A stretch of 64,000 nucleotides of DNA from Solirubrobacter phytolaccae (GTDB lineage Bacteria; Actinomycetota; Thermoleophilia; Solirubrobacterales; Solirubrobacteraceae): NCBI RefSeq assembly GCF_027587195.1, contig NZ_JAPDDP010000015.1, positions 56,816-120,815 on the forward strand. Direction: 5' to 3'. The notes below the pieces were generated by a model. It was not told the origin of the DNA. It saw nothing but the letters and a program-made list of their open reading frames with translations, and ran no database searches. The number at the start of each line of letters is the position of its first letter. The first letter of the stretch is position 1. Made by a program: the position numbers and the translations under genes. This document shows, piece after piece, positions 34,100 to 41,627 of this stretch.

Positions 34100-35635
34100 A
34101 TGTCTCTGATGAATGAGACGACCCGACGCCGCGCCCGGCGGCTGTTCGCCGTGGCCGCAGTGTGCACCGCTGCCCTGCCCGCGGCCCCCGCTCTGGCCGC
34201 CCCCGACCAGCTGTCCCTCATCGAGGATGAGAAGCTGATGCTCGAGTCGGGCCCGGAGGTCCAGGCCCAAGCCCTGGACGAGGCCAAGGCGCTCGGCGCT
34301 GATCTCATCCGCGCCAACGTGATCTGGGCTCGTGTTGCTCCTGCCTCGAACGCGACGAAGAAGCCGAAAGGGTTCAACGGCAAGAAACCCGAGTCCTACG
34401 GCGCCGCGTTCGCGATGCTCGACTCGTTCGTCGCCGGCGCCCAGGCGCGCGGCATGCAGGTGCTGCTGACGCCGACCGGCCCGATTCCCGCGTGGGCGTC
34501 CCGCTGCAAGGGCTCCGCCGCCGCGCGCAAGGTCTGCAAGCCCGACCCGAAGCTCTTCGGCGACTTCGTCCGCGCGCTCGGCACCAAGTACCCGACCGTC
34601 AAGTACTGGTCGATCTGGAACGAGCCGAACCTCGGCTCGTGGCTCTCGCCGCAGTACGAGGTCGTCGGTGGCGTCGCCGTCCAGCGGTCCGCGTCGCTGT
34701 ACCGCTCGCTCGCGAAGGCGGCCATCTCCTCGCTGAGCGCGACCGGCCACAAGACCAAGACCGACCAGATCTGGCTCGGCGAGACCGCCCCGCTCGGTGA
34801 CGACCCGTCCGGCTGCTCGGCCCAGCGCAAGCTGCGCGCGCCGAAGTCGTGCGCGTCGAAGATCAAGAAGACGTCGCCGTCGACGTTCCTGCGCGGCGTG
34901 TTCTGCCTCTCGACGTCCGGCGGCTCGCTGGGCGGCGTCGAGGCCACCGAGCAGGGCTGCAAGGGCTACAAGAAGCTCGGCGTCAACGGCTACGCGCATC
35001 ACCCGTACACGCGTGGCGGCTCGCGGCCGCCGCTGTCGAAGACCAACGCCGGTGAGATCACGATCGGCACCTCCTCGCGCCTGACCAAGCTGCTCGACCA
35101 GGCCGGCAAGCGCAAGCGCATCCCGACCAAGCTCCCGGTGCACTACACCGAGCACGGCTGGCAGACCAACCCGCCCGGCGTCAACGACATCTTCGCGGTG
35201 ACCGACGCCCAGCAGTCCGAGTACATCAACCAGTCCGACTGGATGGCGTACAACAACTCGCGCGTGAAGACGGTCGCGCAGTACAAGATCGTCGACGACC
35301 AGAGCATCGGCGCCGGCTTCCAGATGGGCCTGCGTCTCTTCTCGGGCGGGGCGCGCAAGCCGTCCTACGACGCCTACAAGCTGCCGATCTGGGTGTCCAA
35401 GAAGGGCGCCAACGTGACCGTGTATGGGCAGGTCCGCCCGGCCGACGCCGGAGCCGCCGGTACTGTGGAGGTCCAGAACGCGGCGGCCGGATCGTCGTCG
35501 TTCAAGACGGTGCAGAGCGTGCCGGTCACATCCGCGAACGGCACCTTCACCGTGGAACTGCCCGATTCGGGCGGTGTGTGGCGGCTGAGCTGGAACGGGA
35601 TCACGTCCCGCCAGGCGGAGGTAGCGAGCAAGTGA
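34100..35635 (+). CDS. Secreted glycosidase-like protein, clan GH-A type (first of pair)
   Basis: 511 residues from the ATG at 34100 (a second ATG at 34109 is also possible). The signal peptide ends near ALAAPD. A TIM-barrel-like domain (about 35-420) has IWNEPNLGSW near residue 175, with the likely acid Glu, and HYTEHGWQT near 350, with the likely nucleophile Glu. Six or more Cys occur in pairs (CKGSAAARKVC, CSAQRKLRAPKSC, FCLSTS...GC), suggesting disulfides. A small beta domain ends it. Substrate unknown. Its stop overlaps the next gene as GTGA. Confidence 0.75.
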   Translation: MSLMNETTRRRARRLFAVAAVCTAALPAAPALAAPDQLSLIEDEKLMLESGPEVQAQALDEAKALGADLIRANVIWARVAPASNATKKPKGFNGKKPESYGAAFAMLDSFVAGAQARGMQVLLTPTGPIPAWASRCKGSAAARKVCKPDPKLFGDFVRALGTKYPTVKYWSIWNEPNLGSWLSPQYEVVGGVAVQRSASLYRSLAKAAISSLSATGHKTKTDQIWLGETAPLGDDPSGCSAQRKLRAPKSCASKIKKTSPSTFLRGVFCLSTSGGSLGGVEATEQGCKGYKKLGVNGYAHHPYTRGGSRPPLSKTNAGEITIGTSSRLTKLLDQAGKRKRIPTKLPVHYTEHGWQTNPPGVNDIFAVTDAQQSEYINQSDWMAYNNSRVKTVAQYKIVDDQSIGAGFQMGLRLFSGGARKPSYDAYKLPIWVSKKGANVTVYGQVRPADAGAAGTVEVQNAAAGSSSFKTVQSVPVTSANGTFTVELPDSGGVWRLSWNGITSRQAEVASK

Positions 35636-37149
35636 AGCGTTTCGTAGTGGCCGCCGTGGCGGCGGTGTCCTTGGCGGCGGCGGGAGCACCCGCCGCGCAC
35701 GCGGCCGATTTCGAGGTCGGCATGGAGGACGAGGGCCTGATCCTCTCCAACCAGCACCTCGCGCCCGCGGCCGTCGAGGCGTGGAAGAAGTTCGGCGTCG
35801 ACGTCGTGCGCATCCACGCGCGCTGGTGGGAGATCGCGCCGGCCGACAGCTCGGCCAGCAAGCCCGCCGGGTTCGACGCCGGAAACCACCTCGATCCGCA
35901 GTACAACTGGGCCAAGTTGGACGCCGCGATCGCGATGGTCCGCGCCCAGAACATCCGCGTGATGCTCACGCTGACGGGTCCCGGCCCGCTGTGGTCGAGC
36001 TCGGAGCCGGCGAAGCGCAACCCGCGCTACAAGCCGGATCCGAAGGCGTTCGCGGACTTCTCGAAGGCCGCGGCGACGCGCTACAAGGCCGACGTGGACC
36101 GCTACCTGATCTGGAACGAGCCCAACCAGAAGGGCTGGCTCCAGCCGCAGTGGGAGCGGATCGGCGGCAAGTTCCAGCCGGTCTCCCCGCACATCTACCG
36201 GTCCCTGGTGCGCGCCGCGCAGCCCGTCGTCAAGGCCGCCGACCCCGGCGCCGAGATCGTGATCGGCGAGCTCGCGCCGGTCGGCAACAAGCCGATCAGC
36301 GTGGACACGCCGATGCGCCCGCTCGCGTTCCTGCGCTCGCTGGGCTGCGTCGACGACAACTACAAGACGGTCAAGTCCGGGCGCTGCAAGGGCTTCAAAG
36401 CGGCCAAGGGCGACACGCTCGGCTACCACCCGCATCCGCAGAAGTACGCGCCGGACCGCGCGAACCCGGACCAGGACGCCGCCCAGTTCGGCGACCTCAA
36501 GCGCCTGTTCACGGCGATCGACAAGCTCAAGGCCCGCAAGCGCCTCTCGGTCAGCAAGAACATCCACCTGACCGAGTTCGGCTACGAGACGTCGCCGCCG
36601 GATCCCGCCTCGGGCATTTCGACGACGCTGCAGACCAAGTACCTGCAGCAGGCGTCCTACATCGCCTGGGCGACCAAGCGCGTGCGCGGCCTGTCCTTCT
36701 ACCAGTGGGACGACGAGCGCGTGCAGAACCTCGGGTCGGGCACGAAGCGCTACTCGGGTTGGCAGACCGGCCTGCGCTTCAACGACGGTCGCCCGAAGCC
36801 GGTGCTCTCGATCATGTCCTCGCCGTTCGTGATCGACCAGAAGGCCGGCGCGAAGTCCGGCCTGCTCTGGGGCCAGGTCCGCGCCGAGGCGCAGAGCCAG
36901 GTCCGGATCGAGGTGCGCGCCAAGGGCTCGGCGGAGTTCAAGGCCGTCACGACGCGCAACGCGGCCGCCGACGGCGTGTTCTCGTACCGCACCACGCTGC
37001 AGACGGGCGCGTCCTACCGTTATGTGTGGACGCCGAAGCCTTCGCTCCTGGACCCGAACCCGCAGCCGCGGACCTCGGGGATCATCGATCTGAGCAAGAA
37101 GGAAAAGAGCCAGTACAAGGCCGCTGCGGCGCTGACCACCACCTCATGA
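35632..37149 (+). CDS. Secreted glycosidase-like protein, clan GH-A type (second of pair)
   Basis: 505 residues from the GTG at 35632. The signal peptide ends AAHAAD. The barrel has LIWNEPNQKGW near residue 160 (acid Glu) and HLTEFGYET near 310 (nucleophile Glu), the same layout as the preceding protein but with only one Cys pair (GCVDDNY...RCKGF). A C-terminal beta domain follows. The two are divergent paralogues in one operon, coupled by GTGA and then ATGA to a methyltransferase. They may cut an extracellular polysaccharide in sequence (inference). Confidence 0.75.
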   Translation: MKRFVVAAVAAVSLAAAGAPAAHAADFEVGMEDEGLILSNQHLAPAAVEAWKKFGVDVVRIHARWWEIAPADSSASKPAGFDAGNHLDPQYNWAKLDAAIAMVRAQNIRVMLTLTGPGPLWSSSEPAKRNPRYKPDPKAFADFSKAAATRYKADVDRYLIWNEPNQKGWLQPQWERIGGKFQPVSPHIYRSLVRAAQPVVKAADPGAEIVIGELAPVGNKPISVDTPMRPLAFLRSLGCVDDNYKTVKSGRCKGFKAAKGDTLGYHPHPQKYAPDRANPDQDAAQFGDLKRLFTAIDKLKARKRLSVSKNIHLTEFGYETSPPDPASGISTTLQTKYLQQASYIAWATKRVRGLSFYQWDDERVQNLGSGTKRYSGWQTGLRFNDGRPKPVLSIMSSPFVIDQKAGAKSGLLWGQVRAEAQSQVRIEVRAKGSAEFKAVTTRNAAADGVFSYRTTLQTGASYRYVWTPKPSLLDPNPQPRTSGIIDLSKKEKSQYKAAAALTTTS

Positions 37150-37907
37150 GCATCGAAGCGCGCCAAGACCCCACGGCCTTCTACACCGCCGGCTATTCGC
37201 TGGACGACCACGAGCGTCGTCTGAAGATGGGCCGGTGGCGGGCGATCGGCGCGCGTTCGAAGGCGGCCCACGCCGCTGAGCTGTGCGCCCGGGCGGACCT
37301 TTCCCCCGCCCGGGTGGTCGAGATCGGCTGCGGCGACGGCGCGCTCTTGAGCGCCCTGTCGGACCTGTGGCCGGCGAGCCGCTTCGACGGCTTCGAGCTC
37401 TCCGCGCCCGCGATCGAGATCGCCCGCGGGCGCGGCATCAGCCGTGTCGAGCGCCTCGAGGCCTACGACGGCGACCGCATCCCCGTCGAGGACAGCACGT
37501 ACGATCTCGCGATCCTCTCGCACGTGCTCGAGCACGTGCCGGACCCCGAGCCCCTGCTGGCCGAGGCCGCGCGCGTGGCCAAGCACGTGCTCGTCGAGGT
37601 GCCGCTGGAGAACAACCGCTCCGCGGCCCGTCCGGCCAAGCGCGCCATCTCGGCCTCGATCGGCCATCTCCACGCTTTCGACCGCGCCTCCGTGCGGTCG
37701 CTGGCACGGCGTGCGGGCGTCAAGCCCGTCGCCGAGCTGGCCGACCCGCTGGGGCGCGAGCACCACGCGTTCTTCGCGGAGTCCGCGAAGTCACGCGTGG
37801 CCGCGGCCGCCAAGTGGGCGGTCCGCGCCGCGTCGCACCGCGCCCACGCGCCCAGCGCGGAGCGGATGTTCACGGTGCACTACGCGGTGCTGACCGAAGC
37901 CGCGTAG
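37146..37907 (+). CDS. Class I SAM-dependent methyltransferase
   Basis: 253 residues with motif I VVEIGCGDGALLSAL near residue 59, DLAILSHVLEHVPDPEPLL near 118 (post-II loop of the UbiE/Bioc-like type) and a cytoplasmic helical tail. There is no signal peptide, so it acts inside the cell while the two upstream genes encode exported proteins. The substrate could be a sugar or lipid precursor. ATGA overlap with the upstream gene. Its stop is followed by the palindromic element. Confidence 0.82.
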   Translation: MSIEARQDPTAFYTAGYSLDDHERRLKMGRWRAIGARSKAAHAAELCARADLSPARVVEIGCGDGALLSALSDLWPASRFDGFELSAPAIEIARGRGISRVERLEAYDGDRIPVEDSTYDLAILSHVLEHVPDPEPLLAEAARVAKHVLVEVPLENNRSAARPAKRAISASIGHLHAFDRASVRSLARRAGVKPVAELADPLGREHHAFFAESAKSRVAAAAKWAVRAASHRAHAPSAERMFTVHYAVLTEAA

Positions 37908-38029
37908 AGCGGCAACGGCACCGGCTGAGCACACCGTCGGGCGTCGCGTCAAGCAATTCATGCCCCGACGTTGGGGTTGACGACGCGGTCGTCAGGAATT
38001 GCTTGACCCGCCGCGGCCGGTGCGCTGAT

Positions 38030-38247
38030 GGGCAGGTGAGGAGGGTTCCCCTCACTATGGAACGCGTTCGCGTTCCCCCGGGGCCATGGCTAAGGCCGAT
38101 TTCGGAGGGGTGTGCCCGGAAAAGTCCGCGAGGCGGGAGTTTCCGGACACACCCCCTCGTCCAACCTGCGCGGGCTGGTCCTTCGTGATCGATCCGAGGT
38201 GAACGCATGTGCGTTCGCACAGTGAGGGGAACCCTCCTCACCTGCCC
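38030..38247. repeat. Perfect 27-bp inverted repeat with 164-base interior
   Basis: The left arm 38030-38056 begins GGGCAGGTGAGG and ends CCCCTCACT; the right arm 38221-38247 is its exact reverse complement. Chance occurrence of 27 matched bases is negligible. Inside each arm is a GAACGC/GCGTTC hairpin. The arms could form a long cruciform or a long RNA stem. Confidence 0.95.
38105..38158. repeat. Central hairpin of the palindromic element
   Basis: GAGGGGTGTGCCCGGAAA (38105 on) pairs with TTTCCGGACACACCCC-CTC (to 38158) with one bulge and one mismatch, about 17 pairs. The loop region contains a further CCGC-GAG-GCGG stem. It sits at the symmetry centre of the larger element. Confidence 0.85.
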
Positions 38248-38337
38248 ACATCACGCCCGCCGCGACGGGTCAAGCGGGCTCGCCGCGAAGCGCGAGTTTG
38301 CTTGACGCGGCGCCCGCGGGTGTGATCAGCCGTTGAC

Positions 38338-39579
38338 TTACGCGCGGGTGAAGCGCCGACCCGCGACCGGGCTCAAAGCCTCGTCGATCGCGTCCGCGTC
38401 GGCCTTGGCCTTCTCCAGCTCCATCGCGGCGAGGCGCTCCGGCGTCATCGCCGTGGCGTCCTCTTCCTCGGCGAGCCAGGCGGCGGCCTCGGCGGCGGCG
38501 GTCGCGTCACGCGTGACCTGCTTGCCGGAGGCGTAGTACTTGTCGATCTCGGTGAAGAGCTCGTCGACGAGGTTCTCGGTGCGGACCTTCTTGATCGGCT
38601 CGCCCTTGGAGTAGATCATGCCCATGTCCTTGGCGCCGGTGATGCCGAAGTCGGCGTGGCGGGCCTCGCCGATGCCGTTGACGGCGCAGCCGAGGACGGA
38701 GACCTCGATCGGGTCGTCGTAGGCCTCCAGGCGGCGCTCGACCTCGGCGACGACCGAGTCCATGTCGAACTGGAGCCGACCGCACGTCGGGCAGGCGATG
38801 AGCACGGGCCCGCGCTCACGGAGCTTCAGCGCCTTGAGGATCTCCCAGGCGACCTTGACCTCTTCCTCGGCGTGGAAGGTGCTCAAGGAGATGCGGATCG
38901 TGTCGCCGATGCCGTCGGCCAGCAGCGTGCCCAGGCCGACTGCGCTCTTGAGGGAACCCGACCACTTGGTGCCGGCCTCGGTGATGCCGAGGTGCAGCGG
39001 GTAGTCGATGCGATCGCTCAGCAGGCGGTTGGCGGCGATCGTGTTCGGGACGGACGTCGACTTGAGCGAGACCTTGAAGTCCTCGAAGCGCAGGCGCTCC
39101 ATCAAGCCGACGAACTCGACGGCGGCGGTGACGAGCGCCTCGACCGGGTTGGTCATCTCCAGGTCGTGCAGATGCTTGGGCAGCGAGCCGGAGTTCACGC
39201 CGATGCGCAGCGGCACGCCCGCGGCCTTGGCGCGGTCGGCGACCTCGGCGACCTTCTCTGGCCCGCCGATGTTGCCCGGGTTCAAGCGGATGCAGTGCGC
39301 ACCGGCGTCGATCGCCTTCAGCGCCAGCGTGTGGTTGAAGTGGATGTCGGCGATGATCGGGATCGGCGACTCGCGCACGATCGTCTTCAGCGCCTCGACG
39401 TCCTTCTCACGCGGAACGGCGCAGCGCACGATGTCCGCGCCGGCGTCGGCGACGCGGCGGATCTGGTCCATCGTGGCCTGCAGGTTGGCCGTTTCGGTCT
39501 TGGTCATGGTCTGGACCGCGACCGGGGCGCCCCCGCCGATCTGGACACCACCGACGGTCACTGAGCGCTTGGAAGCCAT
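38338..39579 (-). CDS. ispG: 4-hydroxy-3-methylbut-2-enyl diphosphate synthase
   Basis: 413 residues, longer than many (about 370-390). The [4Fe-4S] cysteines are in ACPTCGR and VLGCAVNG near residues 262, 265 and 299, with a Glu after (GIGEARHADFG). The TIM barrel spans 1-250 (PVAVQTMTKTET, ADIHFN, RLNPGN, RIGVNSGSLP). It makes HMBPP from MEcPP in the MEP isoprenoid pathway. The last 50 residues are an Ala/Glu-rich helix unlike the family core. A TAAACT box lies 8 bases before the ATG. Confidence 0.95.
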   Translation of the reverse strand: MASKRSVTVGGVQIGGGAPVAVQTMTKTETANLQATMDQIRRVADAGADIVRCAVPREKDVEALKTIVRESPIPIIADIHFNHTLALKAIDAGAHCIRLNPGNIGGPEKVAEVADRAKAAGVPLRIGVNSGSLPKHLHDLEMTNPVEALVTAAVEFVGLMERLRFEDFKVSLKSTSVPNTIAANRLLSDRIDYPLHLGITEAGTKWSGSLKSAVGLGTLLADGIGDTIRISLSTFHAEEEVKVAWEILKALKLRERGPVLIACPTCGRLQFDMDSVVAEVERRLEAYDDPIEVSVLGCAVNGIGEARHADFGITGAKDMGMIYSKGEPIKKVRTENLVDELFTEIDKYYASGKQVTRDATAAAEAAAWLAEEEDATAMTPERLAAMELEKAKADADAIDEALSPVAGRRFTRA

Positions 39580-39587
39580 TGCCGACG

Positions 39588-39593
39588 AGTTTA
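39588..39593 (-). promoter_or_regulatory. -10 box for a near-leaderless ispG mRNA
   Basis: TAAACT on the minus strand is 8 bases before the ispG ATG, and no ribosome site is present in CGTCGGCA between them. The same TCTAAACTC string occurs upstream of rpsB (near 59668). A start at or next to the ATG is likely. Confidence 0.4.
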
Positions 39594-39624
39594 GAGGCCG
39601 GAGCGACGTTCAAGTGTAAACGTC

Positions 39625-39653
39625 TTGATTCCGAAAGGTTTTGTGGCTAATCT
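39625..39653 (+). promoter_or_regulatory. Possible promoter of the MFS-MarR operon
   Basis: TTGATT (39625-39630) and TAATCT (39648-39653) are 17 bases apart, the ideal distance. The start would fall near 39660 with GGAG just before it, which is tight for the ribosome site of the ATG at 39668. No clear MarR palindrome is seen in the 88-base divergent gap. Confidence 0.35.
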
Positions 39654-39667
39654 TTTGGAGACGAACT

Positions 39668-41080
39668 ATGAACCTTGAACCTCATGTCAAGCGGATCGCG
39701 ATCGCCGTCGTCCTCGGCTCGATCATGTCCGTGCTCTCCACCACCATCGTCAACGTCGCACTCGAGACGCTGGCGGTGAAGCTCGACTCGCCCCTGGATG
39801 AAGTCCAGTGGGTCGTCACGAGCTACATGCTCGCGCTCGCCGCGGTCATCCCCGTCTCCGGCTGGGCCGCCAACCGCTTCGGCGCCCGCCGCCTCTACGT
39901 CATCTCCCTCGTGCTCTTCACCGCGGGCTCCGCGCTCTGCGGCCTGGCCTGGAACCTCGAGACGCTGATCGGCGCGCGCGTCCTCCAGGGCCTCGCGGGC
40001 GGCCTGCTCGTCCCGATCGGCCAGATGGTCCTCGTCCGTGCCGCCGGCCCCGGCAACATGGCGCGCGTGATGAGCGCGATCGGCGTCCCGATCATCCTCG
40101 CCCCCGTCTTCGGCCCCACGCTCGGCGGCTTGCTCGTCGAGCACATCAGCTGGCAGGCGATCTTCTTCGTGAACATCCCGGTCGGCATCGTCGCCGCGAT
40201 CGCGTCGCTGCGCCTGCTGCCGCGCGACGAAGCGGCCCCCTCGACCGAGAAGCTCGACGCGATCGGCCTCGGGCTCGTCGCCACCGGCCTCGTCGGCCTC
40301 ACCTACGGCCTCGCCGAGAGCGGCACCACCGGCTCGATGACCGCCCCCGCCGTGCTCATCCCGGCGCTCGGCGGCCTCGCGCTCGTCGCCACCTTCGTGA
40401 TCCGCGCGCTGCACATCCCGAACCCGCTGCTCGACGTGCGCCTCTACGCCAACAAGGCCTTCGCCTCGGCGTCCGTCACGACCTTCGCCCTCGGCGCCGT
40501 GCTGTTCGGCGGCATGGTCCTGATGCCGCTCTACTTCCAGCTCGTCCGCGGCGAGGACGCCGTCACGACCGGCCTGCTGCTGATGCCGCAGGGCATCGGC
40601 GCCGCGCTCGCGATGGCGCTCTCCGGCCGCGTGACCGAGCGCCTCGGCGGCGGGCTCACCAGCGTCCTCGGCGCCGCGATCATGATCGTGGCCACACTTC
40701 CGTTCGTGCTGATCGACGAAGCCACGCCGCTCGTCTTCCTGGCCGCCGCCATGGTCGTGCGCGGGTTCGGCATCGGCATGTCGATGATGCCGGCGATGAC
40801 CGCCGCCTACGCGACGCTCAAGCCCGAGCAGATCAAGGACGCCACGCCGCAGCTGAACGTCCTGCAGCGTGTCGGCGGGTCGATCGGCACCGCCATCCTC
40901 ACCGTCGTGCTCCAGAACGGCTTCACGTCCAACTCGCCGTCCGTCATGGCCGGCAGCTTCGCCCACACGTTCTGGTGGGTGATCGGCATCGGCGTCGTCG
41001 CGCTGATCCCGACGCTCCTGCTCGCGTCGATCGAGCGCCGCCGCGTGACCGAGCGCGAGCCCGAGCTGGTGCTGGCGTGA
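39668..41080 (+). CDS. MFS drug efflux transporter, DHA2 (14-helix) type
   Basis: 470 residues from the ATG at 39668 (TTGGAG ribosome site). About 14 hydrophobic helices. DHA2 marks are STTIVNVALETLA in helix 1, WVVTSYMLALAAVIP in helix 2, GARRLYVISLVLFTAGSALCG in the loop to helix 3, and GQMVLVRAAGPGN with GPTLGGLL in helix 5. It exports drugs or lipophilic compounds with proton exchange. The MarR gene downstream overlaps it (GTGA), so it likely controls this operon. Confidence 0.92.
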   Translation: MNLEPHVKRIAIAVVLGSIMSVLSTTIVNVALETLAVKLDSPLDEVQWVVTSYMLALAAVIPVSGWAANRFGARRLYVISLVLFTAGSALCGLAWNLETLIGARVLQGLAGGLLVPIGQMVLVRAAGPGNMARVMSAIGVPIILAPVFGPTLGGLLVEHISWQAIFFVNIPVGIVAAIASLRLLPRDEAAPSTEKLDAIGLGLVATGLVGLTYGLAESGTTGSMTAPAVLIPALGGLALVATFVIRALHIPNPLLDVRLYANKAFASASVTTFALGAVLFGGMVLMPLYFQLVRGEDAVTTGLLLMPQGIGAALAMALSGRVTERLGGGLTSVLGAAIMIVATLPFVLIDEATPLVFLAAAMVVRGFGIGMSMMPAMTAAYATLKPEQIKDATPQLNVLQRVGGSIGTAILTVVLQNGFTSNSPSVMAGSFAHTFWWVIGIGVVALIPTLLLASIERRRVTEREPELVLA

Positions 41081-41505
41081 CCGACGAGGTGCGGGCCGCG
41101 ATGAACGAGCTCTTCGCCGCGGAGCGCCGCCTGCGGGGTCGCGATCCGCACCGCGCCGGCGACCTGTCGGCCACCCAGGTGCGCGCCCTCTTCCAGCTCG
41201 AGCGCGGCGAGGCGTGCACCGCGGGCGAGCTGGCCAAGCGCGCCGACCTCTCCCCCGCCTCGATGACCGCGCTGCTCGACCAGCTCGAGCAGAGCGGAAT
41301 CGTCGAGCGCCGGCGCAGCGAGAAGGACCGCCGGCAGGTGATCGTCTCCCTCACCGACGCCGGCCACGAGGTGCTCGCGGCCAAGCGCGCCCGGATCGAG
41401 GAACGCACGCGGGAAGTGCTCGGCGTCCACAACGACGAAGAGCTCGACGCAGCGGCGCGCGTGATGCGCTCCCTGGTCGAGCTCCTCGACAGCCTCGGAA
41501 AGTAG
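41077..41505 (+). CDS. MarR-family transcriptional regulator
   Basis: 142 residues from a GTG overlapping the MFS stop as GTGA. The winged helix lies at about 40-105: ACTAGELAKRADLSPASMTALLDQLEQSGIVERRRSEKDRR (here broken: TAGELAKRADLS, then ALLDQLEQSG, then SEKDRRQVIVSLT). MarR repressors release DNA on binding phenolic or drug ligands. The pairing with an efflux pump is typical. Confidence 0.9.
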   Translation: MTDEVRAAMNELFAAERRLRGRDPHRAGDLSATQVRALFQLERGEACTAGELAKRADLSPASMTALLDQLEQSGIVERRRSEKDRRQVIVSLTDAGHEVLAAKRARIEERTREVLGVHNDEELDAAARVMRSLVELLDSLGK

Positions 41506-41578
41506 GGCCACCCCCACCTTCAGATGGGGGCCTCTACGCAGTCGATCGCGCGGACGGGGCGACAGACTGGAGATCCTC

Positions 41579-41611
41579 CGGCCGACCACGGCGTCATCGC
41601 GTGGTCGGCCG
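41579..41611. terminator. 12-bp perfect hairpin between marR and the chemoreceptor gene
   Basis: CGGCCGACCACG (41579-41590) and CGTGGTCGGCCG (41600-41611) pair perfectly around a 9-base loop. On the + strand CTGAATCTTT follows. A shorter CCCCCA/TGGGGG hairpin lies just after the marR stop near 41515. Both probably help end the convergent transcripts. Confidence 0.6.
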
Positions 41612-41627
41612 CTGAATCTTTCGGGGC

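Larger units (their letters stand above)
37908..38337. repeat. 430-base convergent gap filled by a nested palindromic element
   Basis: The gap between the methyltransferase and ispG stops holds a symmetric set of inverted repeats from 37948 to 38306. Hairpin A lies at 37948-38007 (GTCAAGCAATTC/GAATTGCTTGAC). A perfect 27-bp inverted repeat sits at 38030-38056 and 38221-38247, inside a looser 10-bp outer pair (GCTTGACCCG 38001-38010 with CGGGTCAAGC 38266-38275). Two GAACGC-N4-GCGTTC hairpins (38059-38076, 38201-38216), a central hairpin (38105-38158) and hairpin B (38269-38306) complete it. No credible gene is present. Bidirectional terminator, mobile palindrome (MITE/BIME-like) and protein-binding array are all possible. 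Confidence 0.85.

Noticed and set aside
37870..38241. Open frame of about 120 codons inside the palindromic gap
   Set aside because: It spans the inverted repeats, has no ribosome site, and encodes an Arg/Thr-rich sequence with mirror-image repeats. High GC gives long chance frames.
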